This document shows positions 24,425 to 33,100 of a stretch of DNA of 46,638 nucleotides, in pieces. Under the pieces are notes generated by a model. That model was not told where the DNA came from. It worked only from the letters and a program-made list of their open reading frames with translations, and searched no databases. The position numbers and the translations under genes are program-made. The first letter of the stretch is position 1. Each line of letters opens with the position of its first letter. The DNA is from Treponema sp. (GTDB taxonomy: Bacteria; Spirochaetota; Spirochaetia; Treponematales; Breznakiellaceae): contig JAITUR010000052.1 in assembly GCA_031286205.1 (NCBI GenBank), positions 1 through 46,638 of the forward strand. The letters are read 5' to 3'.

Positions 24425-25401
24425 TTTACCCTGTATGCTGCCGCGCGGTTTTCGTTGTCTATTAATCTTTGAAGCCTAAGAATTTCTTCCCTGGCTCTTT
24501 GATCTCCCGTCTCGTTTAAAACATTTTGCATTAAAAGTAAAGCTTCGTTTAGTTGTCTTTGTACCGTCATTACAAGAGCTGCGTTAAAGGCCGCCGCATA
24601 ACTTCCGGTATCACGGTAAATATCAAGGAAAGCATTTTGGGCGGCATTGTAATTTCCGGCTTTAACAAGGGACGCGGCTTCTTTAGATCTTTGTTTTACA
24701 GCTTTATCTTTTGAATTTTCGTTCATAAGACTGCGTCTTTCTGTAACTGTGTAAGGAACCATATCTCTTGTCAAATCTTTCATGTTTTTTTCTATTATTT
24801 CCTGCACCATAACTTCCGGCGATTTTAAATAATTGTTAATTCTATTTTCTGTTTGATTCTGCGTCCTTCTGCCTCTGGGCTGACGGATATTTTCCTGGTT
24901 ATCGGCTTCATCTTCCGCAAGCTCGTAATAATCTGTTAATAAATCTTCTATTGTTCTTGTTCCAATAACGATGCCATTGCTGTCTGAAAGGGTGTAAATA
25001 AATGCTATTTGAACTGTTCGTTCAAATATAACATAATTAGCTTCTGTTTCGTCTTTTTGATCTACTCTTGTTTCGTTTTGTATATTGTCATTAACAACAA
25101 CATAATATACCTTGCCGGTAAAAAAGGCATCGAAAGAACCCCTGTTTTCGTTTGTTTGCACTTGAACCTGGGCAAAATGATTCGCTCCCCTTATTTGGCT
25201 GTAAGATATCGAATTTAAAAGCATACTTGCGTGTCTTTGCAGCGGAGTATTTTCCGATTCTTCGAAAGGAATTACCGCAATGCTTCTAATACTTGCAGTA
25301 TTCCATTCCGGCAGCCTTGTTGTCTGATAAGATACAGAAGTTGCGCAGCTTGTAATAAATATCAAAATTGCAAGGATTAATATAAAACCTGTTTTTCTCA
25401 T
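24421..25401 (-). CDS. Lipoprotein with C-terminal TPR-like helices
   Basis: 326 residues from ATG 25401. The open frame extends further, but only this start gives a proper signal peptide with the lipobox FITSC (lipidated C19). Residues 35-200 form an alpha/beta domain (RSIAVIPFEESENTPLQ, FTGKVYYVVV, RTVQIAFIYTLSDSNG) like lipoproteins that resemble CsgG or the curli/LPP type, but not clearly assigned. Residues 250-320 are helical and TPR-like (EAASLVKAGNYNAAQNAFLDI, YAAAFNAALVMTVQRQLNEA). No Shine-Dalgarno precedes the start. It diverges from the methyltransferase gene over only 22 bases. Confidence 0.75.
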   Translation of the reverse strand: MRKTGFILILAILIFITSCATSVSYQTTRLPEWNTASIRSIAVIPFEESENTPLQRHASMLLNSISYSQIRGANHFAQVQVQTNENRGSFDAFFTGKVYYVVVNDNIQNETRVDQKDETEANYVIFERTVQIAFIYTLSDSNGIVIGTRTIEDLLTDYYELAEDEADNQENIRQPRGRRTQNQTENRINNYLKSPEVMVQEIIEKNMKDLTRDMVPYTVTERRSLMNENSKDKAVKQRSKEAASLVKAGNYNAAQNAFLDIYRDTGSYAAAFNAALVMTVQRQLNEALLLMQNVLNETGDQRAREEILRLQRLIDNENRAAAYRVN

Positions 25402-25441
25402 GCGCCTATGATATAATATTCCCATGAAAAACACAAGGCAA
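25402..25441. promoter_or_regulatory. Compact divergent promoter with overlapping -10 boxes
   Basis: Only 22 bases separate the two start codons (25401 minus, 25424 plus). The plus-strand TATAAT (25412-25417) ends 6 bases before its ATG. On the minus strand TTGCCT (25441-25436), a 17-base spacer and TATTAT (25418-25413) lie 11 bases before its ATG. The -10 boxes overlap, so only one polymerase can bind at a time, and neither gene has room for a ribosome site. Confidence 0.6.
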
Positions 25442-26656
25442 GAAGCCTGCAATACCGCCGTTGCTCTTTGTGCTGTAGGCGCGGAAAAAGTTGTTTCCAA
25501 CGAATTAAAAAAACTGGGCGATATTCAAATCGAAGAATCCTCCTATGGCAAGGTACGCTTTAAGACCGGCACAACGGGGTTATACAGGGCGTTGATTGGT
25601 CTTCGCGCCGCCGACAGGGTTCTGCTGGAAATAGCGAACTTTAAGGCTGTCGATTTTGACGCTCTTTTCGAGAAAACCGCTGCGGCGCAGTGGGAAACAC
25701 TTGTGCCAAAAGGCATGGGGCTTGTTGTTTCTAAAGTGCGGACAAACCGCTCCGTATTAAAAGCGGAGACCAGTATTCAAGCGATTGTCCACAAAGCGGC
25801 AGCGCAGCGTCTTTGCGCTCGATATAAAATGGACAGACTGCCCGAGCAAAAACCCATTGCAAAGGGCTCGGAAGAAAGCGCAATAAAAATTGCGGAAGTT
25901 CGTGTTTATATAGAAAAAGATACTGCTTCCCTGCTTGTAGACCTTAGCGGAGAACCCATGTTCAAACGAGGTTACCGCAGCGAAGGCGGAGCTGCTCCTC
26001 TTAGGGAAACAACCGCGGCGGCATTATTATTTCTTTCCGGCTGGAAGCGCAAATTCCCGTTGTACGATCCTTTTTGTGGTTCCGGTACTTTCCCAATAGA
26101 AGCGCTGATGTATGCGTGGGACATGGCTCCCGGTTTGGGAAGGCGCTTTGCCATTGACGATCTCCTTATCGCCGACGAAAAAATCGACAAAACAGTAAGA
26201 GAGGAGTTTCGCTCCAAAATTGATTATGACAGACTTATTAGAATTGCAGGCAGCGATGAAGAATCGCGCTCTGTCTCCATTGCGCTGTCCAATACGGCGC
26301 GGCTTTGCGATATAGCAGAAGGCCGTTTACCGCAAAGAGGAATCCGTCCTTCTGGCGGAATAACCGCAAGTATCAATCTAAAAACACTTCCCATGAAGGA
26401 AGCATCCGCCCCTGTCGCGGACACCGGTTTATTAATCACAAACCCGCCCTACGGCAAAAGATTGGGAGACCCGGCGTTGGCGGAACAGGTATACAAAGAT
26501 ATGGCGGGTCTTGCAAAGCGTTTCCCCGGCTGGAAACTTGCCGTAATAACAGATCACAGCGGTTTTGAAAGTTTTTACGGCAAAAAAGCGGATAGCTGCC
26601 GCGAAATAAGCAATGGGAACACACCTTCCTTTTTTTATCAATATGATATAATATAG
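25424..26656 (+). CDS. THUMP-domain RNA (23S rRNA guanine-N2) methyltransferase, RlmL/YpsC-like
   Basis: 410 residues. The N-terminal part has the CAVGAEKVVSNELKKLG motif and a THUMP RNA-binding domain (about 60-155). The class I SAM methyltransferase domain follows, with PLYDPFCGSGTFPIEA near residue 215-230 and the target-amine motif TNPPYGKRLGD near 340. This is the N-terminal half of E. coli RlmL, which methylates G2445 of 23S rRNA, and equals the single-domain YpsC/Trm11-type enzymes. It starts at an ATG without a Shine-Dalgarno and probably as a leaderless transcript. It is followed 3 bases later by a TetR regulator. Confidence 0.88.
   Translation: MKNTRQEACNTAVALCAVGAEKVVSNELKKLGDIQIEESSYGKVRFKTGTTGLYRALIGLRAADRVLLEIANFKAVDFDALFEKTAAAQWETLVPKGMGLVVSKVRTNRSVLKAETSIQAIVHKAAAQRLCARYKMDRLPEQKPIAKGSEESAIKIAEVRVYIEKDTASLLVDLSGEPMFKRGYRSEGGAAPLRETTAAALLFLSGWKRKFPLYDPFCGSGTFPIEALMYAWDMAPGLGRRFAIDDLLIADEKIDKTVREEFRSKIDYDRLIRIAGSDEESRSVSIALSNTARLCDIAEGRLPQRGIRPSGGITASINLKTLPMKEASAPVADTGLLITNPPYGKRLGDPALAEQVYKDMAGLAKRFPGWKLAVITDHSGFESFYGKKADSCREISNGNTPSFFYQYDII
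26647..26652 (+). promoter_or_regulatory. Possible -10 box for a leaderless TetR gene
   Basis: TATAAT 7 bases before the TetR ATG at 26660, overlapping the last codons of the methyltransferase gene. No good -35 box is visible, and the short gap to the upstream stop also allows read-through coupling. Confidence 0.3.
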
Positions 26657-26659
26657 GGT

Positions 26660-27253
26660 ATGGCGATTACTGTAGAACACAACGAAAGACGAAAATCCAT
26701 TTTGGAAAAAGCTCTTACCGTTTTTATAGACGACGGGTTCGAGGGCACTACTTTCCAAAAAATTGCCGATCGTTGTGGAATTACCCGGACAATACTTTAT
26801 CTTTATTTTAAGAATAAGCGCGAAATTTTTATTTTCAGCATTAAACAACTGTTATTAAGCGTAGAAGAAAATATAAACACAATTCGGGCAAGCAAATCTT
26901 TAAACAGTGCGGACAAAATTACCAAAGTTCTTTATACCATTTTTAAACTATTGGAACAAAACCAACAAATGCTTTCCGTTATTCTGGATTATCTTTTGCA
27001 TGTATTAAAAAGCGATGTTAATCCGGAAACACGGGTTAGGCGCAGAACCGTAAGGCTTAGGCATATGTTATCGTCTATGTTAATAGAGGGCATAAAAGCC
27101 GGCGAGTTTAAAAAAGTTAATGTAAAAACAACCAACGATTATCTTTACAGTTTTATAGAAGCTGCAATTTTTCAGCTGGTTATTTTAAAGCGAAAAGATT
27201 TTACCGAGTTAAAAGAAGCGGCAGCTTTTGCTGTCCGGCAGTTGTCGGTATAA
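26660..27253 (+). CDS. TetR/AcrR-family transcriptional regulator
   Basis: 197 residues. The N-terminal helix-turn-helix is clear (residues about 12-57: FEGTTFQKIADRCGITRTIL, then YLYFKNKREIF), and the rest is an all-helical ligand-binding domain without recognisable ligand residues. It starts 3 bases after the methyltransferase stop and ends one base from the convergent trkH stop. It does not sit beside an efflux pump, so its target is unclear; self-control and control of neighbouring genes are the usual first guesses. No palindromic operator is evident upstream. Confidence 0.9.
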   Translation: MAITVEHNERRKSILEKALTVFIDDGFEGTTFQKIADRCGITRTILYLYFKNKREIFIFSIKQLLLSVEENINTIRASKSLNSADKITKVLYTIFKLLEQNQQMLSVILDYLLHVLKSDVNPETRVRRRTVRLRHMLSSMLIEGIKAGEFKKVNVKTTNDYLYSFIEAAIFQLVILKRKDFTELKEAAAFAVRQLSV

Positions 27254-27254
27254 G

Positions 27255-28700
27255 TTACTTTTTCCAGAATTCCGGCGTAAACAAAACAAAGACAGTCCAT
27301 AATTCCAGTCTTCCTGCAATCATTACCAATGAATAGTACAATTTTAGATAGTCCGGAAAATCGCTGAAGTTGTTAAAAGGCCCCGCTGCCCCAAAGCCGA
27401 CGCCAATATTGCCCGTTATGGAAAGGCTTGTACACAAAGACGAAAAAACATCTATTCCGGAAGCTGCGGTAATAATCGTAGTAAGACCTACAATAAAAAT
27501 ATAAAGAAAAACAAATGCCATTACGCCATGCTCTAATTCCATAGTGGCTGTTCTGCGATTAAGCCGTATTGTAAATACGCCATTTGGATAGATAATTTTT
27601 TTTAATTCGTTCCCTGTTTGTTTAAAAAAGAATACATGGCGAATTACCTTAATGCCTCCGCTGGTAGAGCCGGAACAGCCGCCGGACAGCATCAATAAAA
27701 GTAAAATTGTCTGAGCCAGAGCAGGCCATAATGTATAATTTGCACTAACGCTTCCGGTTGTGGTAAGTATCGAGGCTGCCTGAAAAGAACCAAATCTAAA
27801 AGCTTCTCCAATAGAGCCGTACATGGGAATAATTTTTATGCTTGTAATTACGGCAGAAATAAAAAAAATGGCAAGAAAAGCCCTTGCTTCCGTATTTATA
27901 AAAAAATCTTTAAATTTTCCTTTGGCAATTTTGTAATACAATGTAAAGTTCATGGCACCTAACAACATAAAGATAATTGTTACCCAATCTATAAACGAAG
28001 AATTAAAGAAATTCAGACCTGCGTTTTTTGTGCTTAGTCCGCCTGTAGATATAATTGTAAAACCGTGGCATACAGCGTCAAACCAGTTCATTCCTCCAAA
28101 GCGGTAAAGTATAATAAGCGCCAAAGTAAAAATACAGTAAACTCCCCAGGCTATCTTTGCTGTAGATGTAATTTTTGGTTTAACCCTGTCTTTTTCGGGT
28201 CCCGGAACTTCCGCTTTAATAAGCTGAAACCCGCTGGAACCAAAAAATGGAAGAAGGGCAACAAACAAAAGAATAATTCCCATTCCTCCCGCCCATTGGC
28301 TTATACTCCGCCAAAGAAGAAGCGAGCGGGGCAAGGTTTCTATATTGCTTATTGTAGTTGCTCCTGTAGTAGAAAAACCGCAGGCGCTTTCAAAAATTGA
28401 ATCCACCCAACTGATACCGGCAGATGCAAAATAATAACAAAGGCTGCCCATCAGCGTTGATATAATCCAGACTAAAAAAACCAAAAGAAACCCGTCTTTC
28501 GATCTTATACCAAGCTTAACTTTAGGAATAAATAAAATAAATGGAATGGCAATAACAAGCCCAATTATCATGGGAAGAAGGAACGGGAAAATCATGGAGT
28601 TTTCCTGCAGAACCAAGGCTGTAACAAGAGACGGCAGCATGAAAGCGCTAACTCCCGCCGTAATAATGGCAAGAAGACGAATTATTGCAGGTCTTTTCAT
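27255..28700 (-). CDS. trkH: TrkH/KtrB-family potassium uptake membrane subunit
   Basis: 481 residues, 8 or more membrane helices arranged as four M1-P-M2 repeats. Selectivity-loop-like segments are ACGFSTTGATTI, GFTIISTGGLSTKNAG, ILTTTGSVSAN and LSITGNIGVGFGAAGP, each with the single glycine expected. With TrkA it forms a K+ channel/transporter of the SKT superfamily. It lies 12 bases after trkA, with a GGAGAG site, so the two genes are one unit. The C-terminus (FVLFTPEFWKK) ends one base from the convergent TetR stop. Confidence 0.95.
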   Translation of the reverse strand: MKRPAIIRLLAIITAGVSAFMLPSLVTALVLQENSMIFPFLLPMIIGLVIAIPFILFIPKVKLGIRSKDGFLLVFLVWIISTLMGSLCYYFASAGISWVDSIFESACGFSTTGATTISNIETLPRSLLLWRSISQWAGGMGIILLFVALLPFFGSSGFQLIKAEVPGPEKDRVKPKITSTAKIAWGVYCIFTLALIILYRFGGMNWFDAVCHGFTIISTGGLSTKNAGLNFFNSSFIDWVTIIFMLLGAMNFTLYYKIAKGKFKDFFINTEARAFLAIFFISAVITSIKIIPMYGSIGEAFRFGSFQAASILTTTGSVSANYTLWPALAQTILLLLMLSGGCSGSTSGGIKVIRHVFFFKQTGNELKKIIYPNGVFTIRLNRRTATMELEHGVMAFVFLYIFIVGLTTIITAASGIDVFSSLCTSLSITGNIGVGFGAAGPFNNFSDFPDYLKLYYSLVMIAGRLELWTVFVLFTPEFWKK

Positions 28701-28712
28701 GCTCTCTCCATT

Positions 28713-30101
28713 TTATTTACTGTTTTTTTGAGCCGCAAAAAACTTTTCCAGCTCTACCTCGCCGCCGCTCTTTGCCATAATTATAATTTTATCTTTGGCA
28801 GAAAAAACATAATCTCCCTGCGGAATAAACGATATTTCTCCGCGATTTACAAGCATAACAAGACCGCCCAAAGAAAGTTTAAAATCCGTAACAGGTTTAT
28901 TTATTGCAGGAGATCCGTCTTCTATTTCTACTTCTACAATTTCGAAGCTTCCATCTCCAAGACTTTGCATACCTCTTATATTTGTACCTGCAAGATGGGA
29001 AAGTATGGAATCGACTACAACGGTTTTTACCGGTATGGCTACATCTACTCCAAGCTGGAGAGCGATTGTTTTGTATCCCGGGGTGGAAACCGTGGCTATA
29101 GCGCGTCTTACTCCATGCGATTTTAAATAAACGGCAGTAACAATGTTAAGCTCCTGGTTTGGAGTAGCCGTAATTATTAAATCAAGATCGCCAAGTCTTT
29201 CTTCTGCTACGAAATCTTCATCTGTTATATCTTCGTTTAAGACAATAGCTTTTGGAAAACGGGTTGCAAGCTCTTTGCAAATATTGTAATCTTGTTCGAT
29301 TATTAACAGTTGATGCCCAAGAGAGCTTAATCCTTTTATAGATTTTTTAAATTTATTATGGGCATCCAAAAGGGCTTCCGCAATAAGCGAGCCTAATTGT
29401 CCGCCGCCAACTATACCTATTCGTTTAAGAACGGTTTCCGTTGTTCTGCCTGCAAGATTAAAAACATGGGACATATTTTCTCTTCTTGCCATAATATAAA
29501 TTAAATCGCCTGCGCAAAGTTCTGTAGAACCTGCGGGAAGAAAGCAATCCTTGCCGCGTTCAATTAAGGCAATAAGTCCCTCGTCGCGGATAAAGGAATG
29601 AAAATCTATAAGAGAAAAACCGTCAAAATGACTTCCTTCTTTAATGTGGACAGAAGCAAGTTCATACGATGTTCCCGGAAAGGTAACTATATTCCCTGAT
29701 GCGCCATGAGACAAAGATGCAAGTACGGCTCTTGCGGCTTCTATATCGGGGTGAATAAAAGAATCTATCCCTATAATTTTCTTATAACCGGTATTTCTTA
29801 CACGCGCAATTTTTAACAGCTTTTTTGTTTTTTGCATAGAAGAACCCATGCTGCAAATAATCATGTTAACTTCGTCAGATTCTGATACGCAGATAAGAGC
29901 ATCGGCTGCAGGAACTCCCGCTTCTTCCAGGGCGGAAATATTGCTTCCAATATCATTAATAACAAGACAGTCCAAGCGGTTAGAAGCATGACGGGCTGTT
30001 TCTTCATTGGATTCGATCAGGGAAATTTCATGTCCTTCCTGTATCAGGTGGCTTGCAAGCTGAGTTCCCGTAAAACCTGCGCCAACAATAACTATTTTCA
30101 T
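28713..30101 (-). CDS. trkA: TrkA, cytoplasmic NAD-binding gating subunit of K+ uptake
   Basis: 462 residues with two RCK units, each a Rossmann nucleotide-binding domain plus an RCK-C domain. First glycine motif MKIVIVGAGFTGTQLASHL with the acidic ribose-binding residue in SLIESNEE; second motif RIGIVGGGQLGSLIAEAL with LLIIEQD. The start at 30101 has no Shine-Dalgarno. A minus-strand TATAAT (30113-30108) ends 6 bases before it but overlaps the stop codon of the upstream kinase, so it may be read-through or leaderless. TrkA gates TrkH in response to NAD(H) or other nucleotides. Confidence 0.94.
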   Translation of the reverse strand: MKIVIVGAGFTGTQLASHLIQEGHEISLIESNEETARHASNRLDCLVINDIGSNISALEEAGVPAADALICVSESDEVNMIICSMGSSMQKTKKLLKIARVRNTGYKKIIGIDSFIHPDIEAARAVLASLSHGASGNIVTFPGTSYELASVHIKEGSHFDGFSLIDFHSFIRDEGLIALIERGKDCFLPAGSTELCAGDLIYIMARRENMSHVFNLAGRTTETVLKRIGIVGGGQLGSLIAEALLDAHNKFKKSIKGLSSLGHQLLIIEQDYNICKELATRFPKAIVLNEDITDEDFVAEERLGDLDLIITATPNQELNIVTAVYLKSHGVRRAIATVSTPGYKTIALQLGVDVAIPVKTVVVDSILSHLAGTNIRGMQSLGDGSFEIVEVEIEDGSPAINKPVTDFKLSLGGLVMLVNRGEISFIPQGDYVFSAKDKIIIMAKSGGEVELEKFFAAQKNSK

Positions 30102-30108
30102 GGTTATA

Positions 30109-33100
30109 TTATATATGTCCCGGCCGATTTAAATAAGTATGTATTTTTTCTATAACATCATCAAAATCCAAGGGTTTACCCAGGTGGTCGTTCATGCCGG
30201 CTGAAATACATTTTTCTATATCTTCCTTAAACACATTGGCTGTCATTGCTATAATTGGAGTTCTTTTAGATGTTTTGCCCAATTCTTTTTCTATTTCCCG
30301 TATTCTGCGAGTTGCTTCAAACCCGTCCATTTCCGGCATTTGCACATCCATAAAAATTACTTCGTATTTATCAGGGTCTTCGTTGTACATTTTAACAGCC
30401 TGAGCTCCATTTTCTGCACAGTACATTTCCAGCCCTGTCGGTTCCAATACTGTTAAAATAATTTCCCGGTTTATTTCCATATCTTCTACCAGCAGAATAC
30501 AATGACCTTTGAAAATTCCGTCTATGGTCTGCTGTGCTGTTTGCTTTTTTTGAAGCTCTATTCCAAAACACTCGTTAATAGTATCCGCCACAGAAGACGG
30601 GAACAGGGGTTTGGACAGGAATTTATCGACCCCGGCTTTTTTTGCTTCCGGCTCTATATCGTTCCATTGCGCGGCAGAGATCATAATTATTACAGAATTT
30701 TCAGAGGTGCCAGTTTGCTGCGATTTTAAAATTTCAGTTAATTCGATCCCGTCCATATCCGGCATCTTCCAATCAACAAAATAAATATCATAAGGCTGGT
30801 TTTCCTTAGCCATTTTTAGCGCTTCTTTCCCGCTTAGAGCAGTATCGCATTTTCCTCCAAAACCGTGTATTATTTCACTTATATATTCCAGAATAAACGG
30901 ATCGTCATCTACAACCAAGATACGGGCATTGTTCATATTCACATTCGAAGGCGGAATTTCCTGGGTTTTTTCTTCTCCCCTTCCAACAAGAATGGTAAAG
31001 ATAAAGGAAGAGCCCTTGCCCATCTCAGATTCTACCCGTATTTTTCCGCCCATCATTTCTACAATGCTTTTGGAAATTGCAAGACCCAGTCCTGTGCCTC
31101 CGTATTTGCGTACCGTGCTGCTTTCTGCCTGCATAAAAGATTGAAACAGGCGTTTTTGCTGATCGGGAGATATGCCTATCCCCGTGTCTTTTACAGAAAC
31201 TTGTATTACGCAAAAACCGTTATCTTCTCCAAGGAAGCGGGCATTAACAGTAATAGAACCTTCGTCGGGCGTAAATTTTACTGCATTGCTTAAAAGATTG
31301 GTAATAACCTGCGCAATTCTTTGGTCGTCGCCGTTTATAATTTTTGGAATTGTTTTATCTATATAAACCGAAAGTTTTTGGTTTTTTTCGTCCAGACGGA
31401 AATGAATAACATTTACAACTCTTTGCAGCATTTTTTCGAAATTAAATTCAACAGGAGAAAGCTCGAACTTGTTTGCTTCGATTTTAGAAATATCAAGTAC
31501 ATCGTTTATTACGCCAAGAAGATGTACCGATGCGTCTTCTATTTTGCTTAGCGAATAATCTTTACGATCAAGCTGCTCGGAGTTCTTGCCAATTCTGGTC
31601 ATTCCAATTATCGCATTCAGGGGCGTGCGCATTTCGTGACTCATGTTGGAAAGGAATTCGCCCTTTGCCTTGTTCGCTGATGTTGCTTTTGCAAGCGCGT
31701 CTTTTAGTGTTTTGTTGTATATATCGCGCATGATAACGCCGGCTATGGTTCCTGCTGTTATTGCAACAAACTTTCTTTCGTTTTCCGTCCATTGGCGCGG
31801 AACAAATCGCTGCACTACAGCAATAACTCCCCACAAACGGCCTTCCGTATAAAGAGGCGAGCTGACAAATGCGTTAATATTTACAGACAACAAGTCGCGG
31901 TATACATCGCTTTTGGAGGTATCGGCACAGGAAATAACCGGTAATGTAGCGCATTCGGGCAGATTCTCCGGAAAACTGTGTATAACCATGCTGTGAAGAT
32001 CAAAATCTATTGGCTGCGGCGGTTCATCTTTGGAAGACCAATTATATTCAAGAACAGTTTTGTTGTGTCTATAATCGATACGATAAATAAAAACCGAAGA
32101 CGCTTTATGATAATCTCCCAATTTGGCTATGGCATCTCTTACATATAACTGAGAATCTCCTGACGAAATAAACCCCTTTGAAATATCGGATATTATTTCC
32201 TGTTGCTTCAGGCGGATTTTTAAAAGTTCGCTCTGCTTGTGTATGCTATCCATCATTTTTTTTGTATTGCGTAAATCGTACTTAAAAGAAACTATCATTT
32301 TTTTATCGTTTTGGGTTACTCGTGTCAGTGTATTTTCCATGGGAATAGCTTCCCCGTCTAATGAATAGTGAATCCATTCGAATCTGGATTGATCCCCGGA
32401 GAACGCTTCGTCTCTTTTTGCTATTGCTTTATCGAAGGATTTTTCTTTATCGGGCTGGGTTTTTGGTACAAATTTTTCCCAATAATGCTCCAAAAAATAT
32501 TTTTTGTCGGTGCAGCCCAATATATTCATCATTGTTTCGTTGCAATCGATTACCTGCATATTTTCATCGAACAATACATAAGAGATGGGGCTTGCTTCCG
32601 TTATGTCGCGCATTAACTCCTGTGTTTTAATAATGGCTTTTTCCATTTCGGCGCGTACAATAGCTCCTGCGCAAAGGTTGGCAGTAGAGCGCATAAGATC
32701 ATGTGTATCTTCGTGAAAATCTCTGTAATTGGTATGGTCTTCCAAAGTAACAACACCCCAGAATTCGCCTCGTGCAAAAATTGGAACCATAAATACCGAT
32801 TTAACGCCAAACTGCTTTAGAAAATCTACTTCGTCCTGCGAAGCTTTTCCCAAATTTACATTGATACAATTGCCTTTGGTTAAAACATCCAGCCAGCGTC
32901 TGATGGGAGAAATGTCGGGCAAAGCAACCAATTCATCTTCCAATGGAAGTGTTTTTCCGTACCAAAGATAAATTTGCCCTAATTGATTTTTTCCGTCCAG
33001 GAGCCTGTAAACAGCAATACGATCTATGCCTCCGGCAGCAGCAACAGGCACCAAACTATTGCTCATAACATCGTTAAAATTTTTGGTGTTGTCTTCCAAA

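Noticed and set aside
25402-25500. Longer N-terminus of the lipoprotein at 24421
   Set aside because: It would run through the divergent promoter and into the methyltransferase gene and would bury the signal peptide.
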